A DNA stretch of 64,000 nucleotides from Pyropia yezoensis (lineage: Eukaryota; Rhodophyta; Bangiophyceae; Bangiales; Bangiaceae), in contig CM020619.1 in assembly GCA_009829735.1 (NCBI GenBank), positions 31,878,685 through 31,942,684 on the forward strand, in the 5' to 3' direction. The stretch's first letter is position 1, and each line of letters opens with the position of its first letter. This document shows positions 18,413 through 28,704 of this stretch, piece after piece. The position numbers were made by a program, and so were the translations under genes. A model generated the notes under the pieces. That model ran no database searches, was not told where the DNA came from, and worked only from the letters and a program-made list of their open reading frames with translations.

Positions 18413-18586
18413 TTGGACCGCCTCCAGACAGCTCTGGAGGACGTGGAGGGTGGCCGCAGCACCTTCGTCCAGTTATGCACCGAGGTACGGGCGATTGACC
18501 GTCGCGAGATTGCCGACCGGTGGAGCAAGGAGGTGTACGCGCTTACGCGTGAGTGGCCTCCCTCTGGCAGTGGGTCTACCCACTGA
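18413..18586 (+). pseudogene. E3 antisense ORF remnant (last 57 codons)
   Basis: The plus strand from 18413 encodes the C-terminus of the antisense protein (LDRLQTALEDVEGG ... RREIADRWSKEVYALTREWPPS) and ends at TGA 18584-18586. Compared with E4 it has lost exactly one codon (Thr) and keeps frame, which supports coding constraint on this strand. It is closer to the E4 than to the E2 version. The upstream part was lost at the junction with the E2 LTR. Confidence 0.8.
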
Positions 18587-19037
18587 GGAGTGTTATTGTT
18601 TGTGAGGGAGAGGGACCCGGCGACCCTTATGGTGGCCGGGTAGTAGTGAGTATAAACTCATCTCCCGCTGGGGCGTTTGCATGATACCAATGCCTGCCTT
18701 TGGGGAGTACCCCGTATGCCTCAGCCGAGGCCTGCCTCGGTTCTTTCCCGCGCCCCCCAACCCATCCTGGTTGGTTAATACTCATCAAGGTCAACCTTCC
18801 TTGGTCCGTCACTTGCCCCATGGATGAGGGTTTACATTGGTGTAGGCCTCAGGCTACTTTGAAATTATCGGAGTTAGTCCTCTCCTTCAAGTAAACTTGT
18901 AAAAGTCAGTAGCTTACTTTGCTTGCCTAAGTCCGCTCCAACTTAGTGAACCTAAGTCTTGCCGAATCCATGTGACACCGTACTTAGTAGGTATAAGCCT
19001 CACCCCCCAACAGCCGAAGTCGGTGTCGGTTGGGTTG
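18587..19037 (-). other. E3 convergent 3' intergenic region
   Basis: Corresponds to the E2 and E4 region between the pol stop and the antisense-ORF stop. It carries degenerate CTTAG...CTAAG hairpins near 18910-18960 and the conserved block around the pol stop (CCCCCCAACAGCCGAAGTCGG). No gene is seen. Confidence 0.6.
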
Positions 19038-19310
19038 TTACAGTAGGCGTCGTCGCCTCGTGTGAGGCATGAGAAGTTGGCGGGGTATATTTGCCGCCTG
19101 TTCCCAGGTGGGTGAGTCGTATCCGACCCACATCACCTTGACGTACCAGGGTCCTGGTAGGTCTGGGTCGGTCTGTCCGACCACGCTCTCTACTTGGTAT
19201 GGAATCCCATCCGGTCCTACCGGGTCATCTGACCGGTGGGTTGTAAGTGCTTCATGTAGCAACCCAGCCGGTACCGGCTGAGGCTGTTCCGGCTTCGGAG
19301 CAGGTGTCAC
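19038..19310 (-). pseudogene. E3 chromodomain fragment of Pol
   Basis: A 90-residue frame in register with E3 pol, containing the C-terminal chromodomain-like block (VKVMWVGYDSPTWEQ). It follows a nonsense codon at the end of the main pol frame and continues the same frame. It is not an independent gene. Confidence 0.75.
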
Positions 19311-19376
19311 ATCATTGAGGTTGATGCGCTGTATCTCCGTATCGGAGTGCAGGATGACAGAGTGATCATCTTTGTG

Positions 19377-21925
19377 TCAGATCTGGTACGGTCCCTTGAC
19401 CGGCTGCATGAGCTTGTTCCCTCGGAACTTCTGGTGTCTGATATAGACCCAGCCACCTGTTACCAGGGTTGCGTTGCGTACCCGTACCCGGGCGTCAAAG
19501 TTCTTCTTGTATCGAAGTTGTGTACTGTCAAGGGCACCCTTGAGCTTGGGTATCATCCACCATAGCTTGGCCAACCAAGCTAAGTGGATCCGTTCCGCCG
19601 GTCGGCCCTTCGGTATGTCATACCGAGTGCATCTGATTGGTGGCAGCGTCAGGTTACCGACGCCCATCGGCATGACCCATTCCAGTGGGGCAATGCTGGT
19701 AATGCGGTGGGGCCTGGCATTGTATGCCAGGGTCAGTACGGACAGAAGCCTGTCCCACGTATTTGTGTGTTCCGCCACATAGCATTGGAGCATCTTGAAG
19801 ATGGTGCGGTTGAACCGCTCCACCTGCCCGTTGGATTGCGGGTGGTAGTCGGATGCCCGACGGGGTTCGATACCGAACATGCCCAGGACCTTAGTGCAGA
19901 ATGCTGACGTAAGGTTTTCTCCGTTATCGGAGAGGAGTTGCTTCATTACTCCGTAAGCACTGATCCAGTGGTCAACCACTGCGTTCATGATGGTGTAGGC
20001 CGTATCGTTCGCGATTGCTACTGCCCGTGACAGCTTAGTGAAGCGGTCCGACATGATCAGGATATACCTGTTCCCTTCTTCCGTTACCGGAATCGGCCCG
20101 AGTATGTCGATAGCGACTTGCTCGTTGGGCCCATCCGGGGGGAACAGTTTCATAGCGGATGCCCGCCTATGAAGACTCATACGATTCCGTGCGCATGGGT
20201 GGCATCCCTGCACGTGGTCGATTACGTCGACGGCCATTGCTGGCCAGTAGAAGAACCTTCGCATTGCTGCGAACATGCGCGAACCCCCCGGGTGCCCGGC
20301 TGTGGGGTTCTCGTGTTCTCGTTCCATGACGGCTTGCCGTAAGGACACGGGAACCACGACTTGATGTCGTCCATCGGCGGGTGCCCGCCGGTATATGAGT
20401 CCGTCCTCGTTCTCTGAGAAGATGCCGGCCGTGCCGGCCAGGATGTTAGCACGATGGCGTTTACAGTCATCGTCATTGGCCTGTGCCTCGCGGAAGTCCG
20501 CGAGGGTTAATGGGCAAGCAAGGTGTGCCATGGTATGGTCGACCATACCTTGGGTAGCATTTCCCACCATGCAAACCGGTACCACCGGGATGTCCTCGTC
20601 CACCGTTCGGGTGTCCTCGCTCGGGGTGTCGAGTCGAGACAATGCGTCCCCGAGGTGGTGGGTTGACCCAGCCTTATACACGGTACGGTAGTCGTGCTCG
20701 GCCATCTTCAGCCTCCACCGAGCTAGCCTCCCATGGCTGTCGGAATCCTTGTCACCAAGGTTGAGGAGCCATCGTAGGGGTTCGTGGTCGGACCTCACGA
20801 TGAACCTGGAGCCCTCCAGGTATGGACGGAGCAGTTGAACTGCCCATATGACTCCGAGGCACTCGCGCTCGGTGGCACTATTGTTACGTTCAGCCGGGTT
20901 GAGTGTCCGGCTGAAGTACCCTACCGGACGTAGGTCCGGGATAACGTTATCGGTACCGATCAACGTCTCTCCCTGCAACAGGGTGCATCCCACTTGTGTA
21001 TCGCAGGCATCGACGTCGATGACGAAGGTCCCGCGTCTGTGCGGTAACGCAAGGACGGGTGGGGATAGTAGGGCTCGCTTCAGAGACTCGAATGCCTCCT
21101 CTTCGCTAGGCGAAGGGGGTTGGAGTACCTTGGGTAAGGTACTGCTCGTAAGAACCGTCAACGGTTTGGCTATACGAGCGAAGTCCTTGACGAACCGTCG
21201 GTATACGTTGCACATCCCCAGGAAGCTTTTCAGCTGTGTCTGGGTGGTCGGGTATCGCGCATCCCGGAGTGCCCGGGTATTAGCTTCGAGCACTCCCAGT
21301 TTACCTGGTGTGATCTGGTGACCCAGATACTCGGCGGTCTGCTGGAAGAAGGCGCACTTCTTGAGGCGCGGGGTTACCCCGGCGTTCCGCAAGAGGGTGA
21401 GTACCTCATCGACATGCTGCACATGGTCATCCATGTTACGAGAGAAAACGATGACGTCATCGAGGTGCACCAGGCAGTTACGCCACTTGACTTCCGACAG
21501 TATAATGTCGATGGCCCGCTGGAATGTGGCGGGGGCGTTGGACAATCCGAAGGGCATCCTTAGGAACTCGTACACGCCACTGTGACAGACGAACGCTGTC
21601 TTGGGGATATCCTCCTCCGCAACGGGGATCTGCCAGTATCCGGCATTGCAGTCGATGGTGGTAAACACCGTAGCTTCCCCCAGGGAATTGATGCACTCGT
21701 CCATCCTTGGTAAAGGGTATGAGTCTTTCTTGGTAACCAAGTTGAGGCATCGAAAATCGATGCAGAACCGAGGGGTTTGATCCGACTTCGGTACGATCAC
21801 GACTGGGGCGCCCCACTCCGACATCGAAGGTCGGATCACCTTAGCTTCGCTCATCCTCTTCACTTCTCCATCAACGATCTCTCTTTGCATCGGTCCCGCG
21901 CGATGCGGTTGCGACCGCGCTGGTC
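19377..21925 (-). pseudogene. E3 Pol remnant (RT, RNase H, integrase)
   Basis: Open frame covering RT (FCIDFRCLN, with YLDD changed to HLDD in CLVHLDDVIVFS), RNase H (VIDVDACD, SATERECLGV, with AAT where E2/E4 have TAA) and integrase (AIDILGPIPV, LSDNGENLTS, QSNGQVERFNRT). The open frame extends to 22049 only through out-of-frame Gag sequence, so I start the homologous part at the deletion junction. It has no protease and no start of its own, and ends at a TGA where E2 reads Leu. The Tyr-to-His change in the RT active site is a further sign of decay. Confidence 0.85.
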
Positions 21926-22152
21926 GAGTCCCCTGGTGAAGGTGGCGGCGGCGTGAGGTCGGCAGAGGACAGTTGCGGCGGTCCGCCGCCCCCGGCCGTC
22001 CGTGCTGTACCAAACGTCGATCCGGCACCTCAGAGCATCGGCGTCTCAATGTTGTCGATCGGGTTACCGATCCCGGTTCCCGGGTTCAGCTCCGGGGTCG
22101 GCGTCGACGCCGATCCGTCATCTTGAACGTTCCCCGTCTCTTGGGTAGACAT
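21926..22152 (-). pseudogene. E3 Gag 5' fragment
   Basis: Starts at the Gag ATG (22152) with the family N-terminus MSTQETGNVQDDG, but a TGA at 22030-22032 replaces a Ser codon after 40 residues. Gag-like sequence continues to about codon 83 and then jumps out of frame into the RT region. It cannot give a functional Gag. Confidence 0.8.
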
Positions 22153-22358
22153 AGTCACAATCAGTCAACCGACGTAACAGTCACCACGAATAAGAGAGCG
22201 AGGGGGTAGTTGGGGGAGAGTAACCGTAGATCGCAGTCAACCGCAACCACTCAAAACAATCAAACAGATCGCAGCACCACGAGTACAAGAAAAGGACTGG
22301 ATCCCTATCCGTGTGCCAGGGCCGAAGACGGCGTCACCACAAGGGTGACGGAAACCCG

Positions 22359-22376
22359 TCCCCTGCTGCTCCACCA
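22359..22376 (-). promoter_or_regulatory. E3 primer-binding site
   Basis: Minus-strand TGGTGGAGCAGCAGGGGA, one base from the LTR; the same 18 bases as in E1 and E4. Confidence 0.75.
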
Positions 22377-22377
22377 A

Positions 22378-22741
22378 TGTAGCACAATAGGTATCCGCTG
22401 CACGTCCACTCTCAGGGAACACTCACCAAGGGGGATCGGCACCAACGTCACCGGGAGGCCAAGGTTGCTGTCCTTGGAGCGCAAGCCACGGGACCAAGAT
22501 GGGAGCCCAAATGGGAGGGGTTTGTTGTTCTACCTTGGCCGGCGGTGGATTCGCCGCCGGCCCCCTCGTTATAAACCCTCGGAGACACTACTAACTACCC
22601 TCCACCCCAAGATGCAAGTCCCTCTGGTCATACGTAACTTATAGATACCGTGACCAGTACGAACGACCAAATTGAAAGTTAAGGATTAGAAGTAGCCCCC
22701 CCCTAATATAGGGTCACAATGCGGACAACTATATTGCTACA
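22378..22741 (-). repeat. E3 5' LTR (364 bp)
   Basis: Begins TGTAGCACAATAGG and ends ATATTGCTACA, with the TGTAGCA/TGCTACA terminal inverted repeat of the family. It differs from the E4 LTRs at several positions, including a small deletion in the CCCTAATATTAGGG palindrome. Sequence right of 22741 is not LTR. Confidence 0.9.
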
Positions 22742-22742
22742 C

Positions 22743-23360
22743 GGCGGCGCGGTCGTCGTGGCCATGGGCACCGCGCGCGTGCGCGGGGGGGACGCCTGGC
22801 TCCGCCGCCACCTCCGACGGCTGTGCTGGTTTGTCGACCAGGACGAGTTCAAGAAAAGCCAGGCGTGCTCCGAGTGTCACGACAAGATGGTGCTCATCAA
22901 CTAGACGGGCAACTCCTCCCCCAAGATTCCAAGAGAGCTCTACGGGCCGCCGGCCGGCCCTCTGCCGTCGACACGGCGTGTGCGGTTGGCGGCTGGGTCG
23001 CGTCGGGGGCGGCCAAAGCGGGCCCTCCCCTCTACTACCCACGTGACGCGCCGAGGGCCAGACCCCGACGCCTACCGGGCGGCCGTCCGAGCCACTGCCC
23101 GTGCTGCTGCCGTGGCGCGGCGCGCGGCCGCGCTGGCCGCCTGTGCCGTCGAGGACCGCGCCGTCTATGCCGACCCGAGGCGGCTGAGCGAGTAGGCGGC
23201 CAAGGGCTGCTACACGTGCTCTCTCGCGGCCCCACAAGGCCCGGGTCATCCAGCGCCACACCCGCCCGTGATTCGCAATCGGGACGACGTTGCGGTCCGC
23301 AACATGGCGTGGGTGGCCGCTCGTCTTCTGACGGGTACCAACGTGTGGCCTTTCAAGCGC
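22743..23360 (+). pseudogene. decayed TnpB/Fanzor-like nuclease C-terminus
   Basis: One plus-strand frame runs from the E3 LTR edge to about 23360 with two TAG stops (22901 and 23193). It encodes a block ending in LVDE-type sequence (FVDQDEFKKSQACSECHDKM), then a second cysteine pair (GCYTCS) and an NRD motif (RNRDDVAVRNM). In OrfB/TnpB and eukaryotic Fanzor proteins the C-terminus has the D-E-[FY]-x-T/K-S-x-x-C-x2-C zinc ribbon, a second CX2C, and a final RuvC Asp in NRD-V-x-A-x-N. Order and spacing fit, but the region between is decayed. The N-terminal part is missing because E3 inserted here. Family assignment is by eye. Confidence 0.5.
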
Positions 23361-24307
23361 CCGTTTGGTATGACGTGGGCCTGGACGACCAAGCGTCCTC
23401 CAAGTGGTGTTCCCGTCCCGCCTGTACGTCGCACCCGTGCGACTGCGCGGGTCGATGTATGGCCCGTATTGGCGGCAGTGGACACTGTCGTCGACGGTGG
23501 TGGTGGTGGTGGTGGTAGTGGTGGTGGTGGCGGTGACGGTGGCGGTTCGGGGGTTATCGACGGCGACGCGACGGCGGCGTCCTGTACGACGCGACGCGGT
23601 GCTCCTGGTGGGGAACGGGTGGCGGCGGCCGGCAGTGCCATGGACGGGATACGTCGGGCGGAGACGGGGGCGACAGACGCGCCCCGTGGTCTGGTGGACA
23701 CTGCAAGACGCTAAGACAGCGCACATTTTGCCCGTGACCCTCACCTACCACGGGGTGCGTCACCCGCCCCTTTTTCGCCGACGAGCCAATTATGGGTAAT
23801 TGTCGGCCGTTCACTAGAAGGTTAGACGCCGGCTTTTCCCGGGGACCTTTCCGAGGATGAGTCGGATGCTTCCCGGAGGGTTTTAACCGATAGTTACCTA
23901 GGATGTCATAAGGCCAGGGGCCACTTTGAACATTATAGCCTGCGCTGCTTTCGAGCTCTCTTCGCTCTCGCACGGGGGCTTCCTGAGACTCTTTCTTGTT
24001 TCTTTTTATATCCGCAGTGCAAGTAGGAAAACGATGGACCGGTTTCCAGCGAGGAGCCGCATGCGTACGGCCGGGATAAAATATAAAGTTTGTGTGCCAT
24101 ATTATGTAAGATAGACCTTGAGTTTTTATTCTATTCTACCGGAGAAATGAATGCAGCATTACGGTCTTCAGGATAACTTAGAGCACAGCTACCGTCGTGA
24201 ATCCCATTCGCAATATGGCAACGTGGCTCGTAATTGGACGTTAAAACGGCTTGAAACGGCATCAAATCTTTGTTCTGGAGCTTGCAAGTATTGCAAAGGG
24301 TCACATA
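23361..24307. other. intergenic, with a GGT microsatellite
   Basis: GC-rich up to about 23800, then nearer to AT/GC balance. A GGT/GGC trinucleotide run lies at about 23495-23536. Long frames exist on both strands to about 23740 but are repeat-driven and show no domain. From 23800 to 24300 I see no gene. Confidence 0.4.
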
Positions 24308-24536
24308 CAGTGCGACCCCTCACTTGGCCGCCCCGCAGTTGTGCCGATCGGCACAACTGAGGGGGGGGTACGCGTGAAGTAACCCGGCGGGGCGGCTCAT
24401 ATTCGGGCGATTGACGGGCGCTGATTGGCTCATACCGTCCAGATCGCTGAAATCCGAACATCCCAGGACAACTGTCGGACACTGGAAGGGGGGCCACCTC
24501 CTTGGTCTACCCCAGGGCAAGTGAGGGGTCGCACTG
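24308..24536. mobile_element. Tc1/mariner-like MITE (229 bp)
   Basis: Perfect 19-bp terminal inverted repeats: CAGTGCGACCCCTCACTTG at 24308-24326 and its complement at 24518-24536. Both ends are flanked by TA (24306-24307 and 24537-24538), the target duplication of the Tc1/mariner superfamily, whose termini often start CAGT. There is no coding capacity. Inside, 24336-24359 is a perfect 24-bp palindrome. Confidence 0.82.
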
Positions 24537-24900
24537 TAGTGGTGTGAACGACCCCATCTCGATGTTCCCGGATCGGATTCGACACAACCCGTTTTAAGTA
24601 ACTCCTCCCGGTTTTCGTGCCTCGTTGGGGCACGGATGGGGAATGGGAATGGGGATACCCCATTCTTGTCGGAAATGGGGTGACCCCATCCCCATTCCCC
24701 ATTCTCGCACGCTGGTTGGGGCTCGACAACGTGTCCGATCGTGATCGCACAGGCAATTTTTGCAATATCATTCTAGCGCGGCACGATCGATGACGACCGC
24801 TACTCGATCGCTGGCGGATCTGGCTCCTGCAGAACGTGGAAGGGGGGGAATGCGGTGTGCCAGGTGTCGCGAGGCCGCTGGGTCGACCGCGTCAGGCGGG
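24537..24900. other. intergenic, G/C-run inverted repeats
   Basis: Contains a stretch with GGGGATACCCC and ATGGGGTGACCCCAT hairpins (about 24640-24710) and otherwise no recognisable gene. It ends with GCGGG, the left target duplication of E4. Confidence 0.4.
24896..24900. other. E4 target-site duplication, left copy
   Basis: GCGGG directly before the LTR start; repeated at 35652-35656 directly after the other LTR. A 5-bp duplication is typical of Ty3/gypsy integrase. Confidence 0.9.
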
Positions 24901-25263
24901 TGTAGCACAATAGGGTATCCGTCGCACGTCCACTCTCAGGGAACACTCACCAGGGGGATCTGCACCAACGTCACCGGGAGGCCAAGGTTGCTGTCCTTGG
25001 AGCGCAAGCCACGGGACCAAGATGGGAGCCCAAATGGGAGGGGTTTGTTGTTCTGCCTTGGCCGGCGGTGGATTCGCCGCCGGCCCCCTCGTTATAAACC
25101 CTCGGAGACACTACTAACTACCCTCCACCCCAAGATGCAAGTCCGTCTGGTCATACGTAACTTATAGATACCGTGACCAGTCCGGACTATCAAATTGAAA
25201 GCCAAGGATTAGAAGTAGCCCCCCTAGTATTAGGGTCACAATATGGACAACCATATTGCTACA
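24901..25263 (-). repeat. E4 3' LTR (363 bp)
   Basis: TGTAGCA...TGCTACA ends. It differs from the 5' copy at three sites by my alignment: C/T in the GTTCTGCCTTGG region, G/C in GTCCGTCTGG, and G/A in CCTAGTATTAGGG. It contains the GGCCGGCGG...CCGCCGGCC hairpin and a TTATAAAC box. Confidence 0.95.
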
Positions 25264-25275
25264 TATCCCCCCCTT
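25264..25275 (-). promoter_or_regulatory. E4 polypurine tract
   Basis: Minus-strand AAGGGGGGGATA immediately before the 3' LTR. Confidence 0.75.
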
Positions 25276-25856
25276 AGATTCGGCCCGTCCTCGGGTCGAT
25301 TTGCATTCGGGATACCGAATGTAAGTGGGTCGCGTGACTGTTTACCAGTCGGGTGGGGCTTTGCGCCCCGTCGCGACAGACACCCCTTTTCGAGGTTGTC
25401 TGAGGGGGGTGCCCCCTTTTGTGTGGTACACACACGATCCGTTTTCCGGACCGTTAAATTCCCGATGCGGGTTTCTGTTCACGACCCCCCTTTCCGAGGG
25501 GTGGTGCAAGCGGATCCGCCACCAGGTGTCTGGTGGTAGGGGAGCCCCTCTCGTGTTACCGAGTGAATGGGGGCGGCCGCTCCCGCTTTTCGCGGGGGCG
25601 GTTTCGGGGTGAACCCCTCGTGGTTGCCCCGTACGGGGGTGTGGCCCCGGCCCGCCCAGGTGCCTGGGTGGAGCCCGTTCGTAGCCTCGTGGAGCGCGGG
25701 TCGACCCGCGCGCCTGCGGCGCTTCTCGTGGCCGTTTGTGGTCATAAGCGCGGGTGCCCGTGCTTCCCTGGCTCGTCCTGCGCGAGCGTTGCTTGTACCG
25801 GGTCGAGCCGGCCTCGGCTTTTCTGCACGGGGCGCCCCTGCTGCCCCGGTCGCACA

Positions 25857-28226
25857 ATGTTGGACCCCCAGGTACCCGGGGGCGAGGACGACCTTCTGCT
25901 CGAGGAGGAGGAAGAGGTGATGGTGGACGACGTTCCCCTCTCTGCCACCGCCGCCGAGTGCTTCTTAGCGAGCTCGTCGGAAGACGAGGACGACCGGGTG
26001 ACCGTTCGTGTGGCCCCAGAAGGCGCGCCGGGCGGGTTGTCGTCCGTGTGTAGCGGCACGACGGCTCCGGCGGGTGGCGGACAACCGCGTGCAGCGGTGG
26101 GCTCCACCGCTACTCCTCCGGCGGCCCGGATGGCTTCTGACGCCGGTGCCGGCGGGGCTCAACCTCAAGACGGCGTAGCCGGCGTGGCGGGTGGTGATAA
26201 CGGCACCCCGGCCGGTACGGCGGGTCAAGACGGCGCGGGTGCCCGCCCGGTTGGTGTGTCCGCTGCGGCGGGTAGCGGGTCTACCCGTGCTGCCGACGTG
26301 GTACCCACGTCGGGTCCGGGTGGCGGCGATGCTCTGCCCGCGGTGCCGCGGACGCGCGATGGTCAAGATGCATCTACCCCGATGGCGGTGGACTCCGGGA
26401 GTTACTCCGGGCGGGCACCCGCCCTTCTTCTTCCTCCTCGGCCGCGTGCGCCTCCGGCGCCGGCCCCTCTGCCGGTGGGGCATCCCCCGGCGCCCCCGAT
26501 TCTTCCTGGTCCTGCCCGGGTTGCCCCGTTGGGTGGCGGCGTCGCCGTGGCGGCGGGTCAACCCGCCATGTCGGTGTCCGACTTGGTGGCTCGGGTTCGA
26601 GGCCTCACTGTGCAAGAGTCAATGGAATCCGCTGGGCGGATGCGGGTGGACTTCCACCCGCCGCATCCCCGTGGAGAGTCCTCCCGGCGCGTCAAGGTGG
26701 ACCCGAGTTGGGAGCGGGAGTTGGTGCGGCTGGTCAACCAGCCGAACGCGGTGCGAGTGGAGCACCATTGGGTCCTGAGTCAGCCGGACGACCGGCATGC
26801 GCAGCTCTGGCGCACCCGGGTGGGACGGGGTGAGGTCTACCTCGACCCCGCCTTCGGGGTATGCGACCTGATTGCTCCCGCGTAGCCGCGGGAAGTTGAC
26901 TACCCGGCTAGTGCTCGGGGGATTGCGGCGGCGGCGGAGCCGGTTGCGTTTGGGGAGACGGTGGGCAGTACCGGTCGGTATCCCGACTTTGATTACTACC
27001 CGGGGGTATCCCCGTACCTGTCGTTGACGGCTCCCTACCCGCCTATGGCGGGGTTGAAGTCGACGTCGAGCTGGCGACGTAACCATGGTGTCATGGCGGA
27101 TGCGTTCCACACCGATATAACGTGTGCGTTGCAGACCGGCAACGGTCGTGCACCGGTATACACTCCCGTGCGCCCGCCTCTATGGCAGGAGGGGTGGGAA
27201 CCCGCCCCTGCTTTCCGGTATGACACCGGCTCCTGTCTCCGATACTTCGGGAGTGTGTTGGCCTCCCGGCCGGTCCACCCGTTGCAGGGTACCTTCACCC
27301 TTGAGGTTACCCTCGGGCAGGCTTCCTCCTTCTTACTGTCCGTCCGCCGGCAGGGGCGCCTGTTTAATCTTCCGACGGGTGTCCGTCGGCACATCGCGCA
27401 GTTGGGCGTGGACCTGATAGCTGCCAAGACCGGGTTGGCCCGGGAGTTCGAGGCCCTGCTGGCTGTTCACGATGCCGTGAACTGGGCTGGGGTACTAGCC
27501 CTTCCCCCGTACCGTGACCCGCAGGCTGGGGCTATCCCCTTGCCTCGTCACTCGTTGCGTATCCGGCGTACTCAGCCGGGTGAGCCCAATTGCCATGGGT
27601 GGGCGTCCACCGAGGCTGTTGCTGACCTGGGTATTCCCATGGTTATCCATGACCCTCTTCAGGTCCTTGCCCCGTGGTTCGGTAACCCGATACCGGCGGC
27701 GGTTGGCCGTCGTCCCCGAGAGTGGGGCTCTGCGGGTGGGGAGCGTGAGGTGTCCCGTCGTCGGGCGGAGCCCCGCCGGGGTTACGGTGGAGCCCCTTCG
27801 GTGGGGTCCTACCGGGCCTCATATCAGGCGCCACCGGCTCCGGTGGTGGCCGTGTCGGCCCCTGTGGCTCCTCTGGCTGCGCCAGTGTCACCTCCCGTTC
27901 CTGTCATGCATGACGGGGGTCCCCGTCTCTGGTATGAGGGCGTTGACGCCCTTGTTGCCCGCGCAATGCGCGAGGGTCTCTCTGTCAGCTGGGGGGATAT
28001 CCCCCCAGGTGCTGCGCTGGTTGGGTCAGCGCGTTGCTTCGGTAGCGTGCTTGACCGCCTCCAGAAAGCTCTGGAGGACGTGGAGGCTGGCCGCAGCACC
28101 CTCGTCCAGCTATGCACCGAGGTAACTCGGGTGATTGACCGTCGTGAGATAGCCGACAGGTGGAGCACGGAGGTATACGCGCTTACGCGTGAGTGGCCTC
28201 CCTCGGGCAGTGGGTCTACCCACTGA
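25857..28226 (+). pseudogene. E4 antisense ORF (aORF), one nonsense codon
   Basis: Encoded opposite to gag-pol. The open frame begins at 25533, but the ATG at 25857 (MLDPQVPGGEDD) aligns with the E2 start MSYPQVLGEEED, so I choose it. An acidic N-terminus and an Ala/Pro/Gly-rich linker precede a conserved domain from about residue 240 to the end. A single TAG at 26883-26885 stands where E2 has a Leu codon; the frame continues unbroken to TGA at 28226. Conserved motifs are those listed for the E2 copy. No signal peptide, membrane span or zinc finger is evident. The product is unknown; candidates are an accessory RNA-binding or regulatory protein. Confidence 0.75.
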
Positions 28227-28704
28227 GGAGTGTTATTGTTTGTACGGGAGAGGGACCCGGTGGCCCTTATGGTGGCCGGGTATTAGTGAGTATAAACTCA
28301 TCCCCCTTGGGGGCATTGCTTGCCTCTGTTTGCTGCCCTGGGGAGTACCCCTTCTGGCTCAGTGGTGCCTTGCCTCCCGCCCAACTTCTTCCGGTTGGTT
28401 CATGCTTGGGGAGGTCATCCTCCCTCACTTTGTGTCTTGGCTTGGGGAGGTCATCCTCCCGTGTAAGCCCCCTAGTTACTTCGATATTATCGGAGTTAGC
28501 CTTTACCTTTAAGTTAACTTATTAAGGTTCGGGTTTTGCTTAGTTACCTAAGCTTGACTCTACTTAGTTACCTAAGCTTGGTTCGACTTAGAAACCTAAG
28601 TCTGATTTAACTTAGAAACCTAAGTCTGCCGTAACCATGTCACACCCTACTTAGTGGGACTAAGCCCCACCCCCCAACAGCCGAAGTCGGTGTCGGTTGG
28701 GTTG
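28227..28704 (-). other. E4 convergent 3' intergenic region
   Basis: Lies between the stops of the antisense ORF and pol. Four tandem 24-bp hairpin units occupy 28539-28634 (CTTAGTTACCTAAG-type and CTTAGAAACCTAAG-type). Palindromic GGGGAGGTCATCCTCCC-type blocks lie near 28410 and 28444. Confidence 0.75.

Larger units (their letters stand above)
18409..22741 (-). mobile_element. E3: internally deleted, 3'-truncated retrotransposon
   Basis: Minus-strand relative of E2/E4 with its 5' LTR (22378-22741) and PBS. Its 3' LTR and nearly all of its antisense ORF are missing at the E2 junction. Inside, about 3.2 kb is deleted relative to E2, joining Gag codon about 83 to the start of RT (junction near 21926), so protease and most of Gag are gone. 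It also carries a premature stop in the Gag remnant and another late in integrase. Pol differs from E2 and E4 at many more sites than those two differ from each other. Confidence 0.88.

Noticed and set aside
22737..23744. 335-residue minus-strand frame opposite the Fanzor-like remnant
   Set aside because: Arg/Thr/Pro-rich, includes a Thr run from the GGT microsatellite, no domain; a shadow of GC-rich sequence.
28539..28634. CRISPR-like array (regular short repeats)
   Set aside because: Units are contiguous 24-bp hairpins with no unique spacers and sit inside a retrotransposon.
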